From contig NW_019091462.1 of the NCBI RefSeq assembly GCF_001949145.1, positions 250,001 through 273,547 on the forward strand: a DNA stretch of 23,547 nt. Direction: 5' to 3'. Shown here piece after piece: positions 10,701 to 20,019 of this stretch (position 1 is the stretch's first letter; each line of letters starts with the position of its first letter). The notes beneath the pieces were generated by a model. That model ran no database searches. It was given only the letters and a program-made list of their open reading frames with translations, and was not told where the DNA came from. A program made the translations under genes and the position numbers. The stretch is from Acanthaster planci. Taxonomy: Eukaryota > Echinodermata > Asteroidea > Valvatida > Acanthasteridae.

Positions 10701-12848
10701 AATGTGTCTGGCTTTCTTGTTTTTAAATTACATAGATTGAGTGATTCCATTCTGGTCTGGGTCATTGGTTTTTGAGTGTTTGTGATGTGGAACTTTGAGT
10801 AATATCTTGTGAGTTATGTTTTTATCAGGCAACTACTTTCTTCAAAAATACACTCAAATTGAAAAATAAACCCTTCCTTATTTGAAGGTACTGCGTACAT
10901 ACTAGTATATGCATATATGACTTGATCCAAGTATATTGAAATTGTATTTGTTTTTTTCCTTTTTTGACCCAGTTGATTTCCCCACTCCAAAGGCAGAGCC
11001 TATCACAGTATTCCGAGCTCACTATGTTGGCTCAACAATGGTGGAAAAGCATGGAGGTAGGTTGCAAATTCTCAATGCATTTCTCTGCAATATTGAACAC
11101 AGTTTTTCAGTTTCATGTGTTGTAAAAAAGGCAGTCAAATTGCATTGTGATGGCAAGGGTGAAGGTTGGCATAAGAATAATCAGAGGTAGAGAAATGTCT
11201 GCTCTGAAGATGTTGTAAGAGCAGATATGAGAAACAGCTTGGGTTCTTGTAGCGTTTCTGATTCTCTGTTTGTTAATGTGTGTCATCAGGCATGGACATT
11301 CTGAATAATGCCATCAACCAAGTGTGCGGGGAGATACCAGAAGACCAGTGGTCACCCTCAAGAATTGAAGTTGCTGTATCCACAGTCACAGTCACCAACA
11401 TCAAGGTAACCTGAATCACCAAAAAAATGCTGTAAAACTTCCTCTGCGAGCAAAAGTTTGGTTGCACTTCTATAGATGATGTATCATTATTGTCCTCATT
11501 GTGATTGTTCTTAACATGTGGTACATCTGTTGTGTTTTTGCATTTCCAGACCAAAGAAATAATCACAGAAAGCAGAATACGATTCCTATCATTCCTTGGC
11601 ATTGGAAATGACATCAGGTAAAAAAAACAAATGTGCAATTGATGAAGCAATCTGTGTCATGACATTATCTGAAGATGATTACTTTGAATTACTTTCCGTC
11701 TGATCCTGATGCTTTGTACAGGCAATTTGCATACATCATGTGCGTCGGCAAGCAGAAGTTTCAGTGCCATGTCTTCCACTGTGAACATTCTGCAGGAGGT
11801 CTGGCCAAGTCAATTGAGGCTGCTTGCAAGGTATGTAACACAGGCTGACCCCTAGAACTCATTCCTAGCTGTAGAGGAAGGTGTGAAAGGCTGTATTTAC
11901 CAAACGATTAGCTAACTGCACCTGTAGTCAAACTAGCATGGGCTATGGGCATAGATACCTACATGTACTAGTATGTTTGTGGCACTGACTTTCCATATCT
12001 CTCCTCATTCTTGGTGCTGAGTGATAGCCTTCTCTGACCGTGTGGGCTGGTTTAAGTTTCTGTCCAGCTCGCACATCCAAGTCAACTGTAGAATGCCAAC
12101 CTAGGACATGGAGATCGGTTTCAATACACAGTTCTGCTCTTTTGGAAAGCTTCATTTACAATCTAACCCGCCGTACAAGCTAATCTTGACACGTCATACA
12201 GCGTGCGAGTACCCTCAAAGAAACACAATTACCCTACTAAAAGCTTACGCTCCAAAGTTACTGGACATGTGGGGGAAAAAATTCAACGTTAATTTAACCA
12301 TTTTCCCCCCTCTCAGCTGAGATACCAGAAGTGCCTGGATAACCAACCAAAGGGTCAGCACCTGATGTCTGAGAATTCTGTGGATGGAAGGGTGAGTAAG
12401 GGCTGTTGGTACACTTTATTGTAGACTTTGTTGACAGAATATGACAAATAGCAGTAATGCTTTGGATGATTACTTTGAGGGTTTCACATTCTGGAACTGA
12501 TATCTCGTTTTGCTGAAAAACATAATTTCCCCCATTGCTCATTGGACAGTTAGCGTCAGAATTTTGTCGGTACCATAACCACAACAGAACTCCAGTAGTG
12601 ACATTCACAAGCAATCCCAGAACAAATGTATAAACTGACAGAAAAGAAAATGAATTTAACAGTTCTTCTTTGCTGTTACTTTTCTCTATACCCTCCCCAG
12701 ATTCTTCATTTAACAAAATAAATCAATAAATTTTGATACTGTTGTTTTTTGCCAGACCTGGGGATGTGCCCTGAAGAACGGCATGCAGAACCTCTTCAGC
12801 AAATTCAGCCGGCGGAGCCAAAAAGAAGCCCCCATCAGTGCAGTATAA
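1581..12848 (+). CDS. APBB: APBB/Fe65-family adaptor protein, 3' half of gene (8 constitutive exons)
   Basis: Fe65-family proteins are cytoplasmic and nuclear adaptors. In known members PTB2 binds the NPTY-containing tail of APP-family proteins, and PTB1 binds partners such as Tip60/KAT5 and LRP1. Joining 1581-1708, 9496-9749, 10973-11056, 11290-11405, 11550-11617, 11722-11830, 12317-12391 and 12756-12848 gives 927 nt, 308 codons plus TAA, with every junction in phase. Visible landmarks are [10 protein letters not shown] and DFAYVARDK followed by KCHVFRC (PTB1, residues 1 to about 90), a Q7 run (102-108), VDFPTPK leading into PTB2 (about 138-262, with [18 protein letters not shown] and the family signature LRYQKCLD), then a basic tail. 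The N-terminal half, including the WW domain and the start of PTB1, is upstream of the window, so no start codon is called. Invertebrates generally carry one Fe65 gene, so I do not choose between APBB1, 2 and 3. Family assignment is from recognised motifs, not a database search. Confidence 0.95.
3790..4145. promoter_or_regulatory. Candidate intronic enhancer with SOX-like motif cluster
   Basis: This GC-richer island stands out from its AT-rich surroundings. CTTTTGTT occurs at 3974-3981, 4015-4022 and 4034-4041. The last two lie in a duplicated 12-mer, TGGTCTTTTGTT, at 4011 and 4030. AACAATG is at 3985-3991, CCTTTGTCT lies near 4056 and a GATA-type TTATCT at 3965. SOX-family HMG proteins bind such sequences. 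Function is inferred from motif density only. Confidence 0.25.
4617..4635. repeat. AAT trinucleotide microsatellite
   Basis: About six AAT units in a row, inside the large APBB intron. It abuts a moderately GC-richer segment that ends in a 10-base G run at 4792-4801. Confidence 0.8.
7802..7807 (+). CDS. APBB: Candidate 6-nt alternative microexon in PTB1 (inserts Glu-Arg)
   Basis: The six bases AGAAAG follow CACAG and precede GTAATA. Upstream is a strong pyrimidine tract (about 7750-7776) with possible branch sites CTAAC (7773-7777) and TTAAT (7788-7792). Exon A ends in AG and exon B begins G GAC TTC, so inclusion reads AGA GAA AGG GAC, turning GR-DF into GRERDF without changing frame. Vertebrate Fe65 (APBB1) has a neuron-specific 6-nt exon at exactly this junction adding the same Glu-Arg pair. 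In that family it is included in neurons, skipped elsewhere, and reported to alter PTB1 partner binding. Position, sequence and splice context all agree; transcription is not shown by the DNA alone. Confidence 0.78.
7808..9495 (+). other. Intron between microexon and APBB exon B
   Basis: Begins GTAATA and ends with a T-rich tract and TGCAG at 9491-9495. A GC-richer segment at about 8690-9060 interrupts the AT-rich background. No coding exon is recognised. Confidence 0.75.
8690..9060. promoter_or_regulatory. GC-richer intronic island, possible cis-regulatory element
   Basis: Base composition shifts sharply from the flanks. The segment has short C and G runs (near 8732 and 8767), GATTAC (8750-8755) and AGATAA (8805-8810) words, and ends in a GCACATGCGC stretch. 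It also contains a 103-codon plus-strand open frame of no recognisable family. Position downstream of the microexon may be incidental. Low confidence; cross-species conservation would decide. Confidence 0.15.
9496..9749 (+). CDS. APBB: APBB coding exon B (end of PTB1 and polyQ linker)
   Basis: The first base completes Arg, followed by [21 protein letters not shown] and the C-terminal PTB helix ([16 protein letters not shown]). The linker then contains seven glutamines encoded by CAG/CAA at 9671-9691, flanked by Met and Leu, and ends with [14 protein letters not shown]. Acceptor TGCAG at 9491-9495; donor GTAGGT at 9750, leaving one base (G) for the next exon. Read-through into the intron stays open to about 9894, so intron retention would give a product lacking PTB2. 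Confidence 0.95.
9671..9691 (+). repeat. CAG/CAA repeat encoding Q7 in the PTB1-PTB2 linker
   Basis: Six CAG codons with one central CAA encode seven glutamines, followed by LMQM. The CAA interruption would be expected to limit slippage. I do not recall a comparable glutamine run in the vertebrate Fe65 linker. Confidence 0.9.
9750..10972 (+). other. APBB intron B-C
   Basis: A 1.2-kb intron from GTAGGT to a long T tract and CCCAG at 10968-10972. No additional exon is recognised. A compact cluster of homeodomain-type sites lies at about 10300-10480. Confidence 0.85.
10300..10480. promoter_or_regulatory. Candidate intronic enhancer with paired-type homeodomain site
   Basis: TAATGCAATTA at 10455-10465 fits the P3 consensus (TAAT, three bases, ATTA) bound by paired-class homeodomain dimers and overlaps TAATTA at 10451-10456. 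TAATTA also occurs near 10394 and GATTAG near 10366. The island is GC-richer than its flanks in its first half. Function is inferred. Confidence 0.25.
10973..11056 (+). CDS. APBB: APBB coding exon C (start of PTB2)
   Basis: With the G from exon B this reads [28 protein letters not shown], the lead-in and first strand of PTB2. VDFPTPK and the F.A.YVG motif are typical of Fe65 PTB2. Acceptor CCCAG at 10968-10972; donor GTAGGT at 11057. One base carries over. Confidence 0.94.
11290..11405 (+). CDS. APBB: APBB coding exon D (PTB2 helix and strands)
   Basis: Encodes [21 protein letters not shown] followed by [18 protein letters not shown]: the first PTB helix and the next two strands. GMDILN is close to the vertebrate APBB2 PTB2. 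Acceptor ATCAG at 11285-11289 after a 233-bp intron; donor GTAACC at 11406. Ends in phase 0. Confidence 0.95.
11550..11617 (+). CDS. APBB: APBB coding exon E (PTB2 core strands)
   Basis: Encodes [21 protein letters not shown] plus IR across the junction. R.RFLSF.G.G.D is a highly recognisable Fe65 PTB2 motif. Acceptor TTCCAG at 11544-11549 after a 144-bp intron; donor GTAAAA at 11618. Confidence 0.95.
11722..11830 (+). CDS. APBB: APBB coding exon F (PTB2 strands and C-terminal helix)
   Basis: Completes Arg, then encodes [21 protein letters not shown] and the ligand-groove helix ([10 protein letters not shown]). CHVFHCE parallels the CHVFRC of PTB1. Acceptor TACAG at 11717-11721 after a 104-bp intron; donor GTATGT at 11831. 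Ends in phase 0. Confidence 0.95.
11831..12316 (+). other. APBB intron F-G
   Basis: 486 bp from GTATGT to a C/T-rich tract and CTCAG at 12312-12316. Nothing else recognised. Confidence 0.9.
12317..12391 (+). CDS. APBB: APBB coding exon G (end of PTB2)
   Basis: Encodes [20 protein letters not shown] and [13 protein letters not shown] is the Fe65-family signature at the end of the PTB2 helix. Acceptor CTCAG at 12312-12316; donor GTGAGT at 12392. 75 nt, phase 0 at both ends, so skipping it would keep frame. Confidence 0.95.
12392..12755 (+). other. APBB intron G-H
   Basis: 364 bp from GTGAGT to a T tract and GCCAG at 12751-12755. No plus-strand exon. An antisense open frame here has a hydrophobic stretch but covers the real exon G and is treated as chance. 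Confidence 0.9.
12756..12848 (+). CDS. APBB: APBB terminal coding exon H (basic tail, stop)
   Basis: Encodes [20 protein letters not shown], then [10 protein letters not shown] and TAA at 12846-12848. Fe65 proteins end in a short basic tail after PTB2, which this matches in position and charge. The final S-A-V fits a class I PDZ ligand (S/T-x-hydrophobic), which I do not recall in vertebrate members. An AAAG|GTCAGC word straddles 12850/12851, so a donor in the 3' UTR two bases after the stop is conceivable. Confidence 0.93.
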   Translation, partial: TWGCALKNGMQNLFSKFSRRSQKEAPISAV

Positions 12849-13240
12849 AGGTCAGCGGTTACACAGGTCATGAGACAGGTCAAGCCTGCTTGCATACTCA
12901 GCACTGACAGCAAGAGCTGACCTGATGTTTATCACTTTGGAGGGTTGAGGAACTTCTGTGGAAAAAGTACCTGAATTTTAAGTCATGACTCATAGACTTT
13001 TAAAAGTTCTCAGTATTCTGACATTGAAAAAAGCTTCGCTCAGATACTAAAGAAAATGTAGGGTATCATTACACTACAGACATCTTGTTAACTGTGTTAT
13101 GTATGCAAACAAAAAAAAAACTGCTAAAAATGTTACTTAACTAAGGATGGTGCATAATACGCTGTTCACGTGTGCTGATCCTATATGATTAACAAGTTGT
13201 GTCTGTATGTATGTGCGTTCGTCTTTGAAGGATGATGGCT

Positions 13241-13252
13241 ATTTATTTATTG
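13241..13252 (+). promoter_or_regulatory. AU-rich element candidate
   Basis: Two overlapping ATTTA pentamers (ATTTATTTATTG) about 400 bases after the stop codon, of the kind bound by ARE-binding proteins controlling mRNA stability. Inferred from the motif only. Confidence 0.25.
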
Positions 13253-13805
13253 AGAAAAATTGTGTTTGAGAATTGCTGTTATGTATGTATGAGTGTACAT
13301 AAGGACTGCACATTGAAGCAACTCAAGCACTGTTGATAATGGGGTAAGGGGAATGTCGTATCCAGAATTGCCAACTTTTGTCCAAGCAGAAGTCAGTGTT
13401 TTCTGAAACCAAACGCTTGTGCAATACATGAAATATGTCAATTGTGACAGACTTGTGAGAATCTCATCTTGTGTGACCTGCTTTACTGTTACATTTGTGA
13501 TCTGTGAGAGGAAAAATATTCGAAAAATTGGTCCACTCTTAAGATTGAAGTTTTGTTCTAAACAGGACTATAATCCGTTCACGGTATTCAAGGTTGTATA
13601 TGTATTCTTAATTTATGCAGGATTTTATGCAGGACTTACAAAAAATAGTCCAACCAAAAACACCTGTCAGAGTTGATGATGTATTCACAAAAGGCTCGTT
13701 AGTAAATAATTAATGCCCTTATGCCAAGTCTCATTGTAAAATATGTATACATGCACTGAATGTGAACATAAATGAAGGCAAATAATTGTGGGCAAATGAT
13801 ATCTC

Positions 13806-13821
13806 ATACATGTACATGTAT
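13806..13821. repeat. 16-bp perfect palindrome ATACATGTACATGTAT
   Basis: Equal to its own reverse complement. Shorter TACATGTA-like words recur through the window (for example near 4382, 7920, 9887, 11960 and 19100). Confidence 0.85.
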
Positions 13822-16700
13822 TATAACTTCAGATATTCAGTAAAATTCACCCAAGAAGGATATCCATGAAAAAGTATTCTAAAGTACATGTATTCAGTTA
13901 GCCCATGATGGTACAGGAATACCTGTAAAACACTCAAGAATACAGCTGTTCTGGTTTTTTGGTTATCAATCAGCTGGCATTGTCAAATATAATTTAACAA
14001 ATATCTGGATCTGAATTGGGTCCATATTTCTTGTATGAAAACAATGTATAGGCATTGTGCAGAGGCAGTGTGGTTTGAGTGTGTGCCTGTGATCGCTATG
14101 AACCATGGTCAGCACCATCTTGAAATTCCCGTAATTATGATAAAATCAAGCAGCCTAAAAGCCTCAACTACTGTAGTAAGCTTTGTGGTCCTTGATTAGT
14201 GGTTAAAAATAGAATACTAAATGCACAAAAAACAAATTCAAAAGAAGTCTGTGATAGTGTAGTAAATATGTAGAACAAATCTGGCAAACGGTGTAGTGTA
14301 TATAAATATTAAAATGTCACACAGTCAGTAACAAGTAGAATTACTTCCTTTCTTAGAATTTGTCTTGCGGTATGTTTTGAAAATAATTTATTGATGAGAT
14401 GGCAATCGTGAGCTTTCATGCACTGTTGTGATGGGTCAGGGAGATGTCAAAGGTCACTGGCCTGCAGATTTAGATCAGGTAAAAATTGAGATTTATCTGT
14501 CTGCTGTTATGGTGGACAAATTGGTTGCAGATTTGTGTCCAGTATGACCACGTTTGCCCTGCATAGAGTCATCTGCATCCACAGACACATTTGGTGGAAG
14601 ATGTTTTAGCCTGAAGGGGAAACAATGTCATCAATCTAAATCTGTCAGTCGAAGACTGTACAGGAATTGGACAGGAGAAAACATTCACAAGTCAAGTGTT
14701 TCACATTCCGAATTGTGTTTTAAAGACTGTGTGAAGGGACAGTTGAAATAGTACAAGTACATTGAAATCTTCACTGTTTTAACAAAAGGAGTTAGTGTAA
14801 CCTTGTACGTCACTAAAGCGTCCGCTGTTTTTACAAAGTGTCCTATGTGAAGGAATTTTTGTATTTTTGTGGACTGTGGTACAGCAGAAACTTAGAAACA
14901 ACTGGAAGATGTAATTTTTAAAAGAAGGATTGGTGACTGCATGTACTGAAAAACATGAACTGAAATTGGTCTTTGTAAGGATAGAAAACTGTGAAATTTT
15001 TTTTCTTTTTCTACCTTAAATTTTGTTTTTAAAATTAATGTATGTGCTGAAAATAATGCCATTCCAAATGATATTAGCACAGTTTATCTGAATTTACACG
15101 ATACATGAAGGGAGTAGGGCATATCTTATTATTGTAGCTTAGTGACTCATTCAGTCCATAGTGTAGACATGACTGTAGCGTGTTTTCCTAAGTGTAGGTA
15201 GTATGAAATGATAGCACAAAAGACACTGCACCATTTCAATGATGTTAGCAAGTAGGATGTATTTTCAAACCAAGTTACTACGTACAAAATAATTAAAGTG
15301 TTAGGGATGAGACTTCTGGGCATTTCTTTGTCTCAACGGTAATGCGTGTCCAGTGTTGATGAGACCATGCTTTGTGCACGTTGTGCCCTCTAGAGACAGG
15401 TATATGTACAGTGATTGCTCGGGGATAATACTTTCCTGGTAAACGTTGTGATTCTGAATGGTGCATGAGCACCAGCTAAATATTGCCCTGCATTACTCGG
15501 TTAGCGCCCTCCCATGAGTGTGCACAAGTTGGATAGGTTTAAAGGAAAATGAACAATTTTCTCTTGCAAATGTGGAATCTTTGTTTGGTTTCGATATCCA
15601 TGTATTTGTGAAAGTATAAAAGAATGGATCTGCAAAACTTGTACTTAAATTTAAAGTAATGGTGATATTTAAAACGATTTGCACAAGCATATATGTAGCT
15701 ACACAGTACACTGCATTAATATAGTCCAAGAACTCAGTGCAGATATATGTGGTCATTGTTAGTACTGGAGATATGATGTGTTGAATGTAGACCTAGAACA
15801 TAATATGAAGTATATCATCGTAACTACAGAATTTCTTGTACTTGTCATGTGACTGCAACTTTTTGCCTCTCTTTCTTTGTGTATTCTTGATTATAAATTT
15901 GAAATAATGACTATCAGCTGCAGTTCCTAAAATTGGCAACAATACGATATTTGCTTACATAACTGGTCCATTGCTGATCCTGGCCTTAGTCAGATTGTAG
16001 TTGTAGCGATAGCCCTAATTCAGATACTACTGGCTCTTAGTTTAGTTGTAACCATTTTAATATGGGTTTAATGATTTTCCTAAAAGTGGTCAGAACACTT
16101 TGAAGGAGAAAAAAGGCGAGTTTTGTGAACTTATTGGAACCAAACTTTTTACGGCATTCTAAAAAGCAATGATTTTGGTAATGTTATTGATACGAGTGTT
16201 TTACTGGCAGAATATTCTTTTATTGTACTTACAAATTGGAGAATTATTTGAGATAGATAGATGAAGAAGTTTACCTGTAAGGTGCAATTTGTTGGCAAGG
16301 TCCATCCTCACTAATTCTTGTTTATTTTTGTGTAGTTTTTAGTAAGATATGATATCTATGAAGTGACAGAACTTGTGGAAAGATGAATGTCATATCTTCA
16401 GTACATTTGTCAATACAGTTACTTTTTTATATGAATTTTTGCCAAAAACCTGACTTTTTTCCCTGTTTTTCTAGTTTTGTTTTGGCATTTGTGTTTCACC
16501 CACCGTAGTTGGTAGTGTACAGCTAAAGTTGATTTGAACTTAAAATATGGTAAATCTGTGTCATATGATCATTATTTTTGCACTGGTATGGTATTTTGTT
16601 TTGTCATTACCTCCATTGGATTATGTATGATACTTTTTAAATTATTGTAAATTGTTTTTATGTACCTCTGTATAGCTTTAACCTTGCCGTTGGTTTTCAC

Positions 16701-17315
16701 CAAAGCATCATGGGTATTTTCTTAAGGAAGACTTTAGTGTTGAAGGGATGTTTTAGAAAATGGAGGCACTATAGAAAGACATCATGATGTTCCCTTGAAA
16801 TGCATAATTTCAATGTTTTGGAGTACTGTCTTCTAATGTGATCCCTAATGGGATTTGCATAATTGAATCAGGCATTCTAATAATACAATTTGCATAAATT
16901 TACATTGGTGTACTGATCCTCCAAATGTCTACTGATGAAGCCTTTTGCCACAGTCATGAGTTTCTAATCATGTTAGTTGAAGGATGCCTGGATATCTCAG
17001 TGAAATTGCACTAAAGAGATCTGTTTTGCAATCAAAACGTTTGCAAAGGCAGATTAGTGGTCCATTTTTACAATGGCAAAGGAAACGTATGAATTCTTCA
17101 TGCTAAATTTTTTTCATTAAATTGCACTTAACCACAAGTGACCTCTCTCTCTATATATTTTTCATCCACCTTACCTGATAGCGTTGATAGCTTAGGTAGG
17201 TTAGCACACCTCATGACAACATCAGATAAATGTTTCAACAGCCAATTGTATATGGTTAATAGTTTGATATATTAGAAGCATTCAGAAGTATTTAAAAAAT
17301 ACCCATGATGCTTTG
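16701..17315. repeat. Inverted repeat with exact 20-bp arms, 575-bp spacer
   Basis: The 20 bases at 16701-16720 (beginning CAAAGCATCATGGG) are the exact reverse complement of 17296-17315 (ending CCCATGATGCTTTG). An exact 20-base match is not expected by chance in a window this size. No clear target-site duplication is seen at the outer edges. It could be the arms of a decayed element or a long-range hairpin in the 3' UTR. Confidence 0.7.
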
Positions 17316-17543
17316 AAGTTGTTTGAAACTTATCAGGTGGAGCATGGAAAGTGTAGTTAGATATTTTGTTTATCATAGTTGCGATTATGAAAGAAGATAT
17401 ACATAATTATTTTATTTGTATGTTTCATTGATGACTGAGGTTTTCAGATTATGTTTTGTCATGGCAACCCACACTCCTTGATATATTTGATGCGTGTTTG
17501 TGTGTGATTGAAATTGTGCAGAGTATGGTCTATAATTGTACAG

Positions 17544-17549
17544 AATAAA
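17544..17549 (+). terminator. Possible internal poly(A) signal AATAAA
   Basis: A canonical hexamer followed within about 30 bases by TTAGTTGATGC. It may be a proximal cleavage site of the APBB transcript. Confidence 0.25.
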
Positions 17550-18587
17550 ACAAATTAGTTGATGCACTTCATGGCTGATTATATAAAGAGAAGTCATCAT
17601 GATATGGTTATTGATATCTTTATTGATGTTATTGTAATACTTTATTGATACTTTATTGGTCTCATTATGAAGCGTTATTGCTGTTATGATGATACTTTGA
17701 TGCTATAACTGTTATATTGTAAAAAGTAGAAAGCTTGCCAATTTTATTTTCTTACGGTATTTTGTGTACACATTTCACAACAGACTCTTTCAAAACCACC
17801 CTACTGCTTAGCTCTTTATAGCTGTTTATATAATGTGCAGGTTAAAGTCAGACACTTTGGGATAAAAGATTTCACGGTCCTAGATTTTCTCACAAGCATC
17901 TTGGAAACTCACTCAAGTTGGAAACTACTTTAAATTTTTTTCCAGAGAGTTGATGTGAGAACATCGCGATTCAAATTTTGCTTGGAACACTTGCTTTGAC
18001 TATGTTTTGCCGTTTCTTAATAACCCAACAGGATAATTAAAACATAAAAAATTGTCAAAATGCAGCAAAACCCTTCACTTTTGCAAACATTTCCAACCTT
18101 CTTGGACCCAGGCCTGCCTTAACAGTAGTTGTTGAACCCACTTCTAGTAAAAGTGAGGTTTCGTGTGGCAACAAATGTAGGTGAGCAGTTCACACGTGGC
18201 AGGATATACTTGATTTTTTTTAGGGGGGGGTAGAATTCAAACAGATGTTATACAGTAAAAGACATTATGATAGGTGAATTACTCATGTGAAAATAATTGT
18301 AAGTTCCCTTGTAAGCCTTATGCTGTTACATAACTGTGTGATTTTTGCTTTGTGTCTAAAACATAAGTATCATTTTGTTAATTTATGGGGATTTTTTTCT
18401 GTCTCAGAATATTATTTTTGTATGAAACGAGAGTCTGTTGTGGAAAGAAATTATTGACAAAAATCAGATATTTATTTCATATGTAGGCACACTCAATGGC
18501 TTTTGCCTTGCCAGTTTAATCTTGCCCCAGAAGTATGGAGATATTTTTTATGTAGAGGTGGTTGAATTCTACAAGGGATTGAAAAAT

Positions 18588-18625
18588 CAAACAAACAACC
18601 CAGCAAATAAACAAACAAAGAAAAG
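18588..18625. repeat. CAAA-type simple repeat
   Basis: Low-complexity A/C-rich stretch with repeated CAAA/CAAATAAA units near the presumed 3' end. It contains an AATAAA at 18606-18611 that is probably just part of the repeat. Confidence 0.6.
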
Positions 18626-18904
18626 AAACCCTGAAATAGGAATTGAGTATTGAAGGAACTAATTAATTCTGTCCTTGTTACAACATTGGAACATTGGTAA
18701 ATTGGAGAAATGATCTTCATTTCTTACAGAACTATACTGTGAAATACACAAAAAAAGTTGAAAATTGTGTAAAGGTCACCACACAAATGGAACACTGACT
18801 GTAGTGTTAAAAGAGTATAGTTATTGGCAAGGCAAGAGTTATTCTGTTGTTGCTTTTATGCACTTTCGTGTCAATATGTGGATAAAACGAGATGTACTTC
18901 TGCT

Positions 18905-18930
18905 AATAAATGTTGCAACGCATAAATAAA
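18905..18930 (+). terminator. Paired AATAAA poly(A) signals, candidate distal 3' end
   Basis: Canonical hexamers at 18905-18910 and 18925-18930 are followed by T/G-containing sequence (TGATTGTTAG near 18981). They are the last canonical pair before sequence becomes repeat-rich, so they are the best candidate for the distal APBB cleavage region. Confidence 0.4.
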
Positions 18931-18950
18931 CTGAAGTATTATAGACCATG

Positions 18951-19660
18951 TTATTTCATCTTGGAGAGTAGAACAAGTCAATGATTGTTAGTCCTCATCT
19001 ATATTTTTCATACGTGGAGGAACATTTGTAAAGCAATGTGTCTTTAAAACAACACTTTAATTCCTTTGCCATTCTCCCCCCCCCCTTGAGCACACACACG
19101 TACATGTACAGTCTCCAAAAAATGTAATTTTTACAGGTATAGTTTGTTGTGTCTAGGCAACATCACTTCAGAAAGAAATGGAATAGTCAGCGTGGGACAA
19201 TGGTTTTTAACAAGGGACTATTTGAAAGCAGTTTTTAAAAAAGGACTGTTTGACAAGTAAATATTTCCGAGGAAGAGTATTTTTGACGTGTAAATTTTTT
19301 TTTCTTTTTATTTATAACATTTCAAGAGAAGCGACATGTTTAGAGACTAGTCTTTTTCCTTGACAAAAGAGGGCGCCATATAACATTATTGGACAGCAGT
19401 AAAGTTGCACTACAACGCTCATTTTTGAATGTAACCACCCGCTTCAATACAAAATAGGTCCGCAATTTCGGGCTTTTTGTGAAAGAAATACCCTGAACTG
19501 GAGAAAATCAGTCCTAAATTCGAGATTCATAGATCCACTTCTATGATGCCTCCTGATTATTGCCTGTCTTATTGTGAAAACCCCTCGGGATCGCAAAATA
19601 TTAATGAGTTCGCGCGCAGAAATACAACCATTTGGTGGAATGCACCCGTAAGCGAAAATT
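18951..19660. other. Non-coding stretch, probably intergenic
   Basis: No gene recognised. It contains a 10-base C run (19076-19085), an ACGTACATGTAC palindromic word near 19099, and a first AGAGGGCGCC motif at about 19368 that resembles the motifs of the array downstream. Confidence 0.5.
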
Positions 19661-19665
19661 TTCTT

Positions 19666-20019
19666 CTTGAGGGCGCTCTGTTAAAATTACGTGGGCGCGG
19701 TTCTCTTTCTTGAGGGCGCTATTTAATAAAGCAATAATTGCAATGGGAATTTTTCTTGATGGCGCTCTTTTAAAATCTCATGGTTTTTCTTTCTTGAGGG
19801 CGCTATTTAATAAAGCAATAATTGCAATAGGAATTTTTTTCTTGATGGCGCTCTTTTAAAATCTCGTGGTTTTCTTTCTTGAGGGCGCTATTTAATAAAT
19901 CGTTGCTAAGTAACGCTGCGCCCTCAAGGAAACTTTTTTCAAACTATAAATCAAATAGTGCCCTCAAGGAAGATGCACAGTCCAAAACTTGTCTGTTTTT
20001 CGTATAGAACGCCCTCAAG
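19666..20019. repeat. Array of TTGAGGGCGC motifs in direct and inverted orientation
   Basis: CTTGAGGGCGCT or CTTGATGGCGCT occurs at about 19666, 19709, 19755, 19793, 19841 and 19878, forming an 84-85-bp tandem repeat built of two alternating half-units (full units start at about 19709, 19793 and 19878). The reverse complement (GCGCCCTCAAG and variants) follows at about 19918, 19958 and 20010. The segment around 19878-19900 and that around 19943-19968 are imperfect inverted copies. This looks like a MITE-type or satellite-like element. No transposase is present. Confidence 0.8.

Larger units (their letters stand above)
12849..18950 (+). other. Probable long 3' UTR of APBB
   Basis: About 6.1 kb of AT-rich sequence with no plus- or minus-strand exon that I can support. 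It carries UTR-like signals: an AU-rich ATTTATTTATTG (13241-13252), Pumilio-type TGTA-N-ATA words (13294-13301 and 14298-14305), and several possible poly(A) hexamers, the last pair at 18905 and 18925. The end is inferred from that pair; a much shorter UTR ending at 14308, 15292 or 17544, or a spliced UTR, is possible. Confidence 0.5.

Noticed and set aside
11273-11650. 125-codon minus-strand open frame
   Set aside because: It is the antisense of exons D and E, which are securely identified on the plus strand.
12294-12716. 140-codon minus-strand open frame with a hydrophobic, membrane-like stretch
   Set aside because: It is antisense to exon G and to a T/A-rich intron; the hydrophobic stretch comes from A-rich plus-strand sequence. 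No family resemblance.
17600-17665. Repeated TTTATTGAT words as a tandem repeat
   Set aside because: Spacing is irregular and the words are short and AT-rich. Best explained as low complexity.
19721-19900. AATAAA hexamers at about 19725, 19810 and 19893 as poly(A) signals
   Set aside because: They are part of the repeated 85-bp unit and recur with it, so they carry no evidence for a transcript end.
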